Assembly: GCA_043758125.1 (NCBI GenBank)
Contig: JAYVOC010000104.1
Coordinates: 1-38,212, forward strand
From: JANXSD01 sp043758125
GTDB taxonomy: Bacteria > Bacteroidota > Bacteroidia > AKYH767-A > OLB10
Reading direction: 5' to 3'
DNA: 38,212 bases
The first letter of the stretch is position 1; every line of letters begins with the position of its first letter. Below the pieces are notes generated by a model. The model had not been told where the DNA came from. It worked only from the letters and a program-made list of their open reading frames with translations, and ran no database searches. Positions 8,897-15,941 of the stretch are shown here, piece after piece. The position numbers were made by a program, and so were the translations under genes.

Positions 8897-9312
8897 AAAG
8901 GTTGAATGGAAGACAAATAATTTTGTAAGATTATTGTTGCACTAACACGGTCAATTAATGCTTTATCGCGTCGTACAATTTTTGATTGGCCACTTTCTAA
9001 TAAACTTCTTGTTGCCATCAATGAAGTAAATCGTTCATCATACCGATAAACTGGCATGCTAGGGAATATTTTTTTGAGGCGGTTCACGAATTGATTAGTG
9101 AGATGTGTTGTTGTGGATGCTTCATTATTTAATCTGCGAGGGTCACCAACAACGATTGATTCTACTGATTCCTTTTCAAAATAATTTTGCAGAAATTCAA
9201 ATAATAGATGCGTTGAAACAGTATCTAACGCAGTAGCAATAGTTTTTGTTGGGTCGGTTACTGCGATTCCAGTTCGCTTACTTCCATAATCAAGTGCAAT
9301 TATACGCGCCAT
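8893..9312 (-). CDS. ruvX: Putative Holliday junction resolvase (YqgF/RuvX)
   Basis: A 139-residue RNase H-fold nuclease of the YqgF/RuvX family. The N-terminal strand ALDYGSKRTGIAVTD carries the first catalytic Asp (Asp7); VVGDPRRLNNE follows at the usual place, then the conserved YDERFTS motif and a C-terminal Asp in KALIDRVSA. The family is assigned to Holliday junction resolution and, in some bacteria, pre-16S rRNA processing. It is the first gene of the ruvX-def-aroK group. A TAnnTTTG box lies 7 nt before the start codon. Confidence 0.92.
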   Translation of the reverse strand: MARIIALDYGSKRTGIAVTDPTKTIATALDTVSTHLLFEFLQNYFEKESVESIVVGDPRRLNNEASTTTHLTNQFVNRLKKIFPSMPVYRYDERFTSLMATRSLLESGQSKIVRRDKALIDRVSATIILQNYLSSIQPL

Positions 9313-9319
9313 TCCACGG

Positions 9320-9327
9320 CAAAGGTA
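9320..9327 (-). promoter_or_regulatory. -7 promoter box upstream of ruvX
   Basis: Minus-strand TACCTTTG fits the Bacteroidota -7 consensus TAnnTTTG and lies 7 nt before the ruvX ATG, so the message would be leaderless or nearly so. No good -33 TTG is seen at the usual 19-21 nt spacing. Confidence 0.4.
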
Positions 9328-9339
9328 ACAAGTTCATTC

Positions 9340-9368
9340 TTGATTTATTAATATTGTGATCTACTTTG
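9340..9368 (+). promoter_or_regulatory. Candidate promoter of dapD
   Basis: TTG at 9340-9342, a 19-nt spacer and TACTTTG at 9362-9368 resemble the Bacteroidota TTG-N19-TAnnTTTG promoter with one base missing in the -7 box. The dapD ATG follows 20 nt after the box. Confidence 0.4.
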
Positions 9369-9388
9369 TTTCCTAAAACCTTAAAAAT

Positions 9389-10198
9389 ATGTTGCAATCT
9401 ATTATTGAAAATGTGTGGTCCGACCGAAATTTATTGAAACAGCACGAGGTTCAACAAGCTATACGTGAAGTTATTGAGCAATTAGACAAAGGGTTGATTC
9501 GTGTTGCAGAACCTGTTGAAGGTGGCTGGAAAGTAAATGAATGGATAAAAAAAGCAGTGATTTTATATTTTCCAATCATGAAAATGCAGACTATTGAAGT
9601 AGGTCCTTTTGAGTTTCATGATAAAATTCCATTAAAAAGTGGCTATGCGAATCTCGGTGTTCGAGTAGTTCCCCATGGTATTGCTCGTTATGGATCGTAC
9701 TTGGCAAATGGTGTAATTATGATGCCTTCGTATGTAAATATTGGTGCTTACGTTGATAGCGGAACAATGGTCGATACTTGGGCAACAGTTGGTAGTTGTG
9801 CACAAATTGGAAAGCATGTTCATTTAAGTGGTGGAGTTGGTATTGGTGGCGTTTTAGAGCCTGTTCAAGCAGCGCCCGTAATCATAGAAGACAATTGTTT
9901 TATTGGCTCACGATGTATCGTTGTTGAAGGCGTGAAAGTTGAATCAGAAGCTGTACTCGGAGCAAATGTTGTTCTCACTATGTCAACTAAAATTATTGAT
10001 GTGAGCAATGAAACTCCTATCGAGTATAAAGGAATTGTTCCCTCACGTTCAGTTGTTATTCCAGGAAGTTACACAAAGAAATTTCCTGCTGGCGATTATC
10101 ACGTTCCTTGCGCTCTTATTATTGGAAAAAGAAAAGCAAGTACGGATATGAAAACGTCGCTTAACGATGCATTACGAGATTTTAGCGTTGCGGTATAA
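9389..10198 (+). CDS. dapD: 2,3,4,5-tetrahydropyridine-2,6-dicarboxylate N-succinyltransferase
   Basis: A 269-residue acyltransferase using succinyl-CoA on tetrahydrodipicolinate, in the succinylase branch of meso-diaminopimelate/lysine synthesis. The N-terminal helical domain (1-90) is followed by a left-handed beta-helix of hexapeptide repeats (about 100-215), including YVNIGAYVDSGTMVDTWATV and GSCAQIGKHVHLSGGVGIGG, both hallmark DapD blocks. The C-terminus ends as in the family (KTSLNDALRDFSV). It is monocistronic by spacing (195 nt to the next gene) and divergent from ruvX. Confidence 0.96.
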   Translation: MLQSIIENVWSDRNLLKQHEVQQAIREVIEQLDKGLIRVAEPVEGGWKVNEWIKKAVILYFPIMKMQTIEVGPFEFHDKIPLKSGYANLGVRVVPHGIARYGSYLANGVIMMPSYVNIGAYVDSGTMVDTWATVGSCAQIGKHVHLSGGVGIGGVLEPVQAAPVIIEDNCFIGSRCIVVEGVKVESEAVLGANVVLTMSTKIIDVSNETPIEYKGIVPSRSVVIPGSYTKKFPAGDYHVPCALIIGKRKASTDMKTSLNDALRDFSVAV

Positions 10199-10381
10199 AT
10201 GTTAACGAATCATAAATCTAAAAGGTATTTTATCTGATGTATTCTTAAAATAGTATATTAATAAATTTGCATAATGCAATAATAAAAAAGTGCACTTTTT
10301 GTTTGAAAAATTTAAATTTCAACTCCATATTTTGAGCTGTTTATTGACGAAATTATAACAAATAAATTAAATACTTTTCAT

Positions 10382-10389
10382 TAAATTTG
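10382..10389 (+). promoter_or_regulatory. -7 promoter box immediately before the NYN gene
   Basis: TAAATTTG matches TAnnTTTG and ends 4 nt before the ATG. If used, transcription would begin at or next to the start codon (leaderless mRNA). No -33 element at the normal spacing, so only suggestive. Confidence 0.3.
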
Positions 10390-10393
10390 TAAC

Positions 10394-11113
10394 ATGGTAA
10401 AAGCAATGTTATTTATTGATGGTAGTTGGTTGTATCACGTTCGACCATACCTTTTGAATTTAGATGGACGTCAGGATTTTGAATTAGATTATAAAGTATT
10501 ACCGTCATTAGTTCGAGGATATCTAAGTACGCAACTAGAAATGCCAGTAGATTTAGTTAGAACATATTATTTTGGTACAATAGCAATTAACAAACCTGGT
10601 CATGATAATGTTCGTGAGAAGCAATTTTATGATATGCTTTATAAACGATGTAATTATCATACCGAAATATTTGAATATGATTTTAAAAATCGCGAAACAG
10701 GTCGTCGTGAAAATTGTTTAGAAGTTGGACTTTCTTCCACAGCATTAGTGCATGCATTTCAACCGGGTGCTTATGACGTTGCTTGTATTCTTGCTGGTGA
10801 CCTCGATTATCAACCCTTGATTAAACATCTTAGGCTACTTGGCAAACGAATACTTTTAGTTGCGGCTAAAGGAAGTGCAGGATTTTATCCCGTACATCCA
10901 AAATTTACAGAAGATCCAAACATGTTTGATTTTCCAATTTTATTCCTCGATGAACATCTTGATAAATTGCATCTGCAACGTACCGAACAAATGAGAACTT
11001 GTGATAGCTGTGGAAAAGAAGAACTATCCGTTTTTACTAGCGATTGGTTTTACTGTAAAACATGTCGTGATGAATATCGATTACTTCGATCACGCCAAAA
11101 TATTGAAGGATAA
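10394..11113 (+). CDS. NYN/PIN-like (LabA type) domain protein with C-terminal zinc ribbon
   Basis: A 239-residue protein. The N-terminal NYN domain starts AMLFIDGSWLYH with the first acidic residue Asp9; a second cluster is seen in CLEVGLSSTALVHA and a third in CILAGDLDYQPLI (GDxD), all expected of the PIN-like metal-dependent RNase fold. The C-terminal 40 residues hold a zinc ribbon: Cys203-x2-Cys206 and Cys221-x2-Cys224. NYN proteins are generally RNA-processing nucleases, but substrate is unknown here. No functional neighbours: it stands alone between dapD and the GH3 gene. A TAnnTTTG box sits 4 nt before the ATG. Confidence 0.82.
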   Translation: MVKAMLFIDGSWLYHVRPYLLNLDGRQDFELDYKVLPSLVRGYLSTQLEMPVDLVRTYYFGTIAINKPGHDNVREKQFYDMLYKRCNYHTEIFEYDFKNRETGRRENCLEVGLSSTALVHAFQPGAYDVACILAGDLDYQPLIKHLRLLGKRILLVAAKGSAGFYPVHPKFTEDPNMFDFPILFLDEHLDKLHLQRTEQMRTCDSCGKEELSVFTSDWFYCKTCRDEYRLLRSRQNIEG

Positions 11114-11123
11114 AGTTGTTATT

Positions 11124-11158
11124 AAATCTCCTAAAAATCATTTTTTATTTTGAGATTT
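11124..11158 (+). terminator. Possible terminator after the NYN gene
   Basis: AAATCTC (11124-11130) and GAGATTT (11152-11158) pair around an inner AAAAA/TTTTT stem, followed by a short T-rich stretch. AT-rich and weak, but placed 10 nt after the stop codon. Confidence 0.35.
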
Positions 11159-11256
11159 TCTCCTTCTGCAATTAACATTCATTCAACGATAGTATGTGAA
11201 TTACTTATTTTTTTTGTTGCAATTTTAGTTGTTGTTCTACGTAGTATTGTAATATC

Positions 11257-14211
11257 ATGAAAGAAATTGTTAAAAGTAGTTGTAGTCTCGCGCTATTTTT
11301 ATTCCTATTACTGTCGAACCATCAATTAAGTGCGCAATCTGCTCCTGTTTATGATTCACCAGCTGCTCGACAATGGGCTGATTCAGTGTTGAATAATCTT
11401 AGCTATCAACAAAAGATTGGACAGTTATTTATGATGGATGCATTTTCAAATCGTGATGCAATTCAAATTGCTCAAATTAAATCGCTTATTGATTCATTTG
11501 CAATTGGAGGTCTAATATTTTTTCAAGGAGGACCAATCCGTGAAGCTTTACTTACGAATTATTATCAATCGATTTCAAAAACTCCTTTAATGATTGGCAT
11601 GGATGCAGAGTGGGGTATCAGCATGCGATTGGATAGTACAATTCGTTTCCCTCGTCAAATGACATTAAGTGCTGGAAGTAATTCACAGCAAGTTTATCAA
11701 ATGGGAAAAGAAATTGGTCGTCAATGCAAGCGGATGGGAATACATGTAAATTTTGCTCCATCAGTTGATATAAATAATAATCCTCTAAATCCAGTTATTA
11801 ATAGTCGCTCTTTTGGAGAGGATCGTGATCAAGTAGCTTTGTTGGGTGGAATGTATATGAAAGGAATGCAAGACGTTGGCGTTTTAGCATGTGGTAAGCA
11901 TTTTCCTGGACATGGAAATACGGATACAGATTCTCATTTAACACTTCCTACTGTACTTTCTAATCGTGCTGAATTAGATACGATGGAATTAGTTCCATTT
12001 CAAAAATTAATTAATGATAGTTTAGCATCAGTGATGGTTGCACATCTATTTGTTCCTGCACTTGATTCAACAACAAATCAAGCAAGTACTTTGTCTCCTT
12101 ATATCGTTACGGATTTATTAAAACATAAATTGGGATTTAATGGTCTCATTTTTACAGATGCATTAAACATGAAAGGTGTTGCGAGTTATTATGGTCCTGG
12201 TGAAATAGAATTTAAAGCATTGTTAGCTGGAAATGATGTGTTATTGTATTCGGAGAATATCCGTAAAGCAATAGATAGAATACACATTGGTATTCAGAAT
12301 TGTGAGATTGAACAGAGTGATATTGATAGCCATGTTCGCAAAATTTTAATGTCGAAGTATTGGGTTGGGTTAAATAAGTTTATTCCAATCGATACTACAA
12401 ATCTTTATAACGATTTAAATACGAACGAAGCAAATTGGTTGAATTATCAAATGTATGATGAGTCGATTACACTACTTCGTAATAAAGGGAATTTAATTCC
12501 ACTAAAAACTTTTTATAGAGATTGTATTGCTTCAGTGGTAATAAATGATACAGTACAAAATAATTTTCAGTTGATGTTAAATCGTTATGCAAAGGTGGAT
12601 TGTTTTTCCATTGCAAAAGATGCTTCAATAAAAACGATGGATAGTTTGATGTTAAAACTTGAAGATTATGATCGTGTAATAATAAGCATTCACAACACGA
12701 GTATTAATGCAACAAAAAATTTTAATATTACTGAGAACATAAAGTATTTCACATCTGTAATGGCGCACGAAAAGAATTCAATTCTTTGTGTATTTGGAAA
12801 TCCTTATGTGTTGGGAAAACTTGATGAGTTGAATCACATGCCGTCTGTTATTTTGGCTTATGAAGATACTTATCTGCCACAATTTTTAACTGCACAGAAA
12901 ATTTTTGGAGCAAAAATTTTCGAGGGTAAGGTCCCTGTATCTCCTTCTTCAACTTTTGCACGTGGTAATGGACTTTCTCCATCGGGAACTGGATTATTGA
13001 AATATACATTGCCTGAAGAAGAAGGTATTGCTTCCGTTAAATTAGCGAAAATTGATTCCATCATACAGAAATCAATTCGTGATTCTGTTTTTCCTGGTTG
13101 CCAGATTTTAATTGCACTAAAAGGAAATGTAATTTATGATAAATCATTTGGGTGGCATACCTACGATCATAAACATGTTGTTAAGAACACTGATTTATAC
13201 GACATCGCTTCGTGCACAAAAATGTTTGCATCTGCATTAGCAACAATGTTATTAGTTGATAAAAAGAAAATTGATCCTGAAGCAAAAATTTCTAAATATC
13301 TTCCAGAATTAAAACATTCAAATAAAAAAGATTTAACTGTAAGAACAATCTTAGCACATCAAGGTGGTTTGCTAGCATGGATTCCTTTCTGGAAAAATAC
13401 TGTTGATAGTAATGGATTAAGTACTAATTATTATCGGAAATTTTCTGAAAATAATTTTACAACTCGTGTTGCAGATAGTTTGTTTATTCGTGATGATTAT
13501 CCAGATAGTATTTGGGCGAAAATCATTGATTCACCTCTTGAAACTCAAGGTAAATATGTTTATTCTGATTTAGATTTAATCATTATGCAACATATCATTG
13601 AAAAGGTAAGTGGAAAAAGTTTAGATGAATTTGTTGAAGATAATTTTTATACGCCATTAGGACTTTGGCAAACTGGGTTTAAGCCAACAGAACGATTTGA
13701 TACCTCGATAATTATTCCAACAGAAAATGACACTTTATTTCGGCGTCAAGTTATTCAAGGATATGTGCATGATCCAGCGGCTGCAATGTTAGGTGGAGTG
13801 GCAGGACATGCAGGCATTTTTTCTAACGCACAAGCACTTGCCGTTATCATGCAACTTTTTTTGAATGATGGAGTTCATGCTGGAAAGAGATATATTAAAT
13901 CAGAAACTATTGATGCCTTTACACGACAAGCATTTCCTGCAACTGAAAATAGACGAGGAATGATTTTCGATAAACCGGAACCTGATGTTACCAAACCTGG
14001 ACCTACAGCTGCTTCTGCATCACCAATGACATTTGGGCATAATGGGTTTACTGGTACGTGCGCTTGGGCAGATCCTCAAAATGGTTTAGTATATGTGTTT
14101 TTATCTAATCGAGTATTTCCCAATGCAGGCAATAATAAACTCGCTAAATTGAACATTAGAACTGATATTATGCAAGTGATGTATGATGCATTATTGCTCG
14201 AAAAAAAATAA
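11257..14211 (+). CDS. Glycoside hydrolase family 3 beta-N-acetylglucosaminidase fused to a serine beta-lactamase-like domain
   Basis: A 984-residue exported protein with a signal sequence (about 1-27, ending LSAQ). Residues 45-400 form a GH3 NagZ-type domain: KHFPGHG (214-220) and Asp225-Ser-His227 form the acid/base loop special to N-acetylglucosaminidases, and Asp301 in FTDALNMKGV is the nucleophile. A smaller alpha/beta domain (about 400-570) follows. Residues 595-984 form a class C beta-lactamase/penicillin-binding-like domain with Ser652-x-x-Lys655 (SCTK), Tyr769 (YSD) and His928-Asn-Gly (HNGFTG) in place of KTG. Both halves appear catalytically complete. The fusion is known in Bacteroidota and fits cell-wall muropeptide turnover in the periplasm; the second activity (esterase, peptidase or amidase) is not determined by sequence. 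Confidence 0.92.
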   Translation: MKEIVKSSCSLALFLFLLLSNHQLSAQSAPVYDSPAARQWADSVLNNLSYQQKIGQLFMMDAFSNRDAIQIAQIKSLIDSFAIGGLIFFQGGPIREALLTNYYQSISKTPLMIGMDAEWGISMRLDSTIRFPRQMTLSAGSNSQQVYQMGKEIGRQCKRMGIHVNFAPSVDINNNPLNPVINSRSFGEDRDQVALLGGMYMKGMQDVGVLACGKHFPGHGNTDTDSHLTLPTVLSNRAELDTMELVPFQKLINDSLASVMVAHLFVPALDSTTNQASTLSPYIVTDLLKHKLGFNGLIFTDALNMKGVASYYGPGEIEFKALLAGNDVLLYSENIRKAIDRIHIGIQNCEIEQSDIDSHVRKILMSKYWVGLNKFIPIDTTNLYNDLNTNEANWLNYQMYDESITLLRNKGNLIPLKTFYRDCIASVVINDTVQNNFQLMLNRYAKVDCFSIAKDASIKTMDSLMLKLEDYDRVIISIHNTSINATKNFNITENIKYFTSVMAHEKNSILCVFGNPYVLGKLDELNHMPSVILAYEDTYLPQFLTAQKIFGAKIFEGKVPVSPSSTFARGNGLSPSGTGLLKYTLPEEEGIASVKLAKIDSIIQKSIRDSVFPGCQILIALKGNVIYDKSFGWHTYDHKHVVKNTDLYDIASCTKMFASALATMLLVDKKKIDPEAKISKYLPELKHSNKKDLTVRTILAHQGGLLAWIPFWKNTVDSNGLSTNYYRKFSENNFTTRVADSLFIRDDYPDSIWAKIIDSPLETQGKYVYSDLDLIIMQHIIEKVSGKSLDEFVEDNFYTPLGLWQTGFKPTERFDTSIIIPTENDTLFRRQVIQGYVHDPAAAMLGGVAGHAGIFSNAQALAVIMQLFLNDGVHAGKRYIKSETIDAFTRQAFPATENRRGMIFDKPEPDVTKPGPTAASASPMTFGHNGFTGTCAWADPQNGLVYVFLSNRVFPNAGNNKLAKLNIRTDIMQVMYDALLLEKK

Positions 14212-14336
14212 TATTTTTCATCAGATAAGATGTAATCATTTTAAATTTAAGCTGGTTTCAGTAAGTTGAATTATTTTGTGTTAATTTTTTAAGATTAATA
14301 CAATAAAGGATGAACTTAAACGCCTTGTTATTTGTT

Positions 14337-14344
14337 TACATTTG
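14337..14344 (+). promoter_or_regulatory. -7 promoter box upstream of bshA
   Basis: TACATTTG matches TAnnTTTG and ends 17 nt before the bshA ATG, implying a leader of about 10 nt. No -33 TTG is found at 19-21 nt; a TTG lies at 14325, too close. Confidence 0.4.
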
Positions 14345-14361
14345 TTACAAGAAATTAATCT

Positions 14362-15510
14362 ATGAAAATTGGTATTGTTTGTTATCCAACCTTTGGTGGG
14401 AGTGGAGTAGTGGCCACTGAATTAGGCAAAGCTTTAGCAGAAAAAGGTCATCGTATTCATTTTATTACTTATTCCCAACCTGTACGTCTTGATTTTTTCT
14501 CTGAAAATATATCCTACCATGAAGTAACAGCTGCAACGTATGCGTTATTCGATTATGTTCCTTATGAATCCGCATTAACAAGCAAATTAGTGGATGTTGC
14601 CCGTTATGAGAAATTAGACATTTTGCATGTTCATTATGCGATTCCACATGCTTCAGTAGCCTATATGGCGAAGAAAATATTAGCCACACACGGAATAAAT
14701 CTTCCTGTTGTTACGACGTTACATGGAACTGATATTACTCTTGTTGGAAGAGATTCAAGTTATGAGCCTGTTGTAACATTTGCAATCAATCATTCTGATG
14801 GTGTAACAGCTGTATCCGAAAGTTTAAGAAAGGATACGTATGCAAATTTTAAAATTGAAAATGAGATTGAAGTCATTCATAACTTTATTGATCTTCGTCG
14901 ATTTAACAAACAACGAAAAGATCATTTCCGAAAAGCAATCGCTCCGAATGGTGAAAAATTAATTGTGCACACTTCCAATTTTCGTGCAGTAAAACGTGTT
15001 CATGATGTAGTAAATGTTTTTAATAAAGTTCGCAAAACTATTAAGTCGAAGTTATTGCTTATTGGTGATGGACCCGACCGACATAGCATTGAACAATTAG
15101 TACGTGATTTAGATTTAGGTGATGATGTTCGTTTTTTAGGAAAGCAAGAGATGATAGAAGAAATTCTTTCCATCGGTGATCTTTTTATCATGCCATCAGA
15201 AACAGAAAGTTTTGGATTAGCTGCTCTTGAAGCAATGGCTTGTCAGCTGCCTGTTATTTCTGCTGATTCTGGTGGGATGCCTGAATTAAATGTTCAAGGT
15301 ATAACTGGCTACATGAGTAAAGTTGGTGATATAGATGATATGGCGAAAAATGCAATTGAAATTTTAGGCAACGAAGAAGTACTGGCTAAATTCAAACAAA
15401 ATGCTTTAGCTCGCGCTAAAGAATTTGATATCAAAGTTATCATGCCACAATATGAAGCCTATTATCAAAGAATTATTGAACAAACATTAGCATCAAAAAG
15501 TTGTAGATGA
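14362..15510 (+). CDS. bshA: N-acetyl-alpha-D-glucosaminyl L-malate synthase
   Basis: A 382-residue GT4-family, GT-B fold glycosyltransferase that joins UDP-GlcNAc and L-malate in the first step of bacillithiol synthesis. The N-terminus MKIGIVCYPTFGGSGVVATE and the block LHGTDITLVGRD are characteristic of BshA rather than other GT4 enzymes. The donor-binding PSETESFGLAALEAMA motif sits near residues 276-292. Length equals the family norm. No other bsh gene is in the window. It converges on the SUI1-type gene with 21 nt between them. Confidence 0.94.
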   Translation: MKIGIVCYPTFGGSGVVATELGKALAEKGHRIHFITYSQPVRLDFFSENISYHEVTAATYALFDYVPYESALTSKLVDVARYEKLDILHVHYAIPHASVAYMAKKILATHGINLPVVTTLHGTDITLVGRDSSYEPVVTFAINHSDGVTAVSESLRKDTYANFKIENEIEVIHNFIDLRRFNKQRKDHFRKAIAPNGEKLIVHTSNFRAVKRVHDVVNVFNKVRKTIKSKLLLIGDGPDRHSIEQLVRDLDLGDDVRFLGKQEMIEEILSIGDLFIMPSETESFGLAALEAMACQLPVISADSGGMPELNVQGITGYMSKVGDIDDMAKNAIEILGNEEVLAKFKQNALARAKEFDIKVIMPQYEAYYQRIIEQTLASKSCR

Positions 15511-15531
15511 TATTATACAAATATGAACGGA

Positions 15532-15870
15532 TTAGCCTCCGGCTTTTTTTACCTTATAACCTAATCCTGAAAGAATAGTAATTACTTTATCACGATGATC
15601 CCCTTGTATTAGTATTTCATAATCTTTGGCTGTACCACCAACGCCACATTTACTTTTTAAAAGTCTTGCTAACTCTTCCATAGCGCTTACAGGTCCTTCG
15701 TATCCTTTCACAACAGTAACAACTTTTCCTCCGCCTTTACGCTCGAGCCAAACTCTTAAATCTTGTTTACCATTTGCAATACTCTCCTTTGATTCCTGTT
15801 CCACATTTATCTTTAAATCAGGATTTGTTGAATAGATCAAACCACTCTTTCCTTTGTTTTTATTCGACAT
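15532..15870 (-). CDS. SUI1/eIF1-family translation factor (YciH-like)
   Basis: A 112-residue protein: short charged N-terminal tail (1-35) and a SUI1/eIF1 fold (36-112). The LERKGGGKVVTVVKGYEG segment, KSKCGVGGTAKD and the C-terminal IQGDHRDKVITILSGLGY are typical of bacterial YciH. Eukaryotic eIF1 polices start-codon choice; YciH has been proposed to influence initiation in bacteria, but its role is unsettled. It is probably monocistronic; a TAnnTTTG match (minus TAATTTTG, 15917-15924) lies 46 nt upstream. Confidence 0.9.
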   Translation of the reverse strand: MSNKNKGKSGLIYSTNPDLKINVEQESKESIANGKQDLRVWLERKGGGKVVTVVKGYEGPVSAMEELARLLKSKCGVGGTAKDYEILIQGDHRDKVITILSGLGYKVKKAGG

Positions 15871-15941
15871 GAATTTTAGTGATTAATTCTTGAAGTAGAA
15901 AATATTTTATTGAAGACAAAATTATTTTTTCTTGTGATGAT

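Noticed and set aside
15534..15550. AGCC-TCC-GGCT with a T-run as a terminator for bshA
   Set aside because: The stem is only 4 bp and overlaps the end of the SUI1-type gene, so chance is likely.
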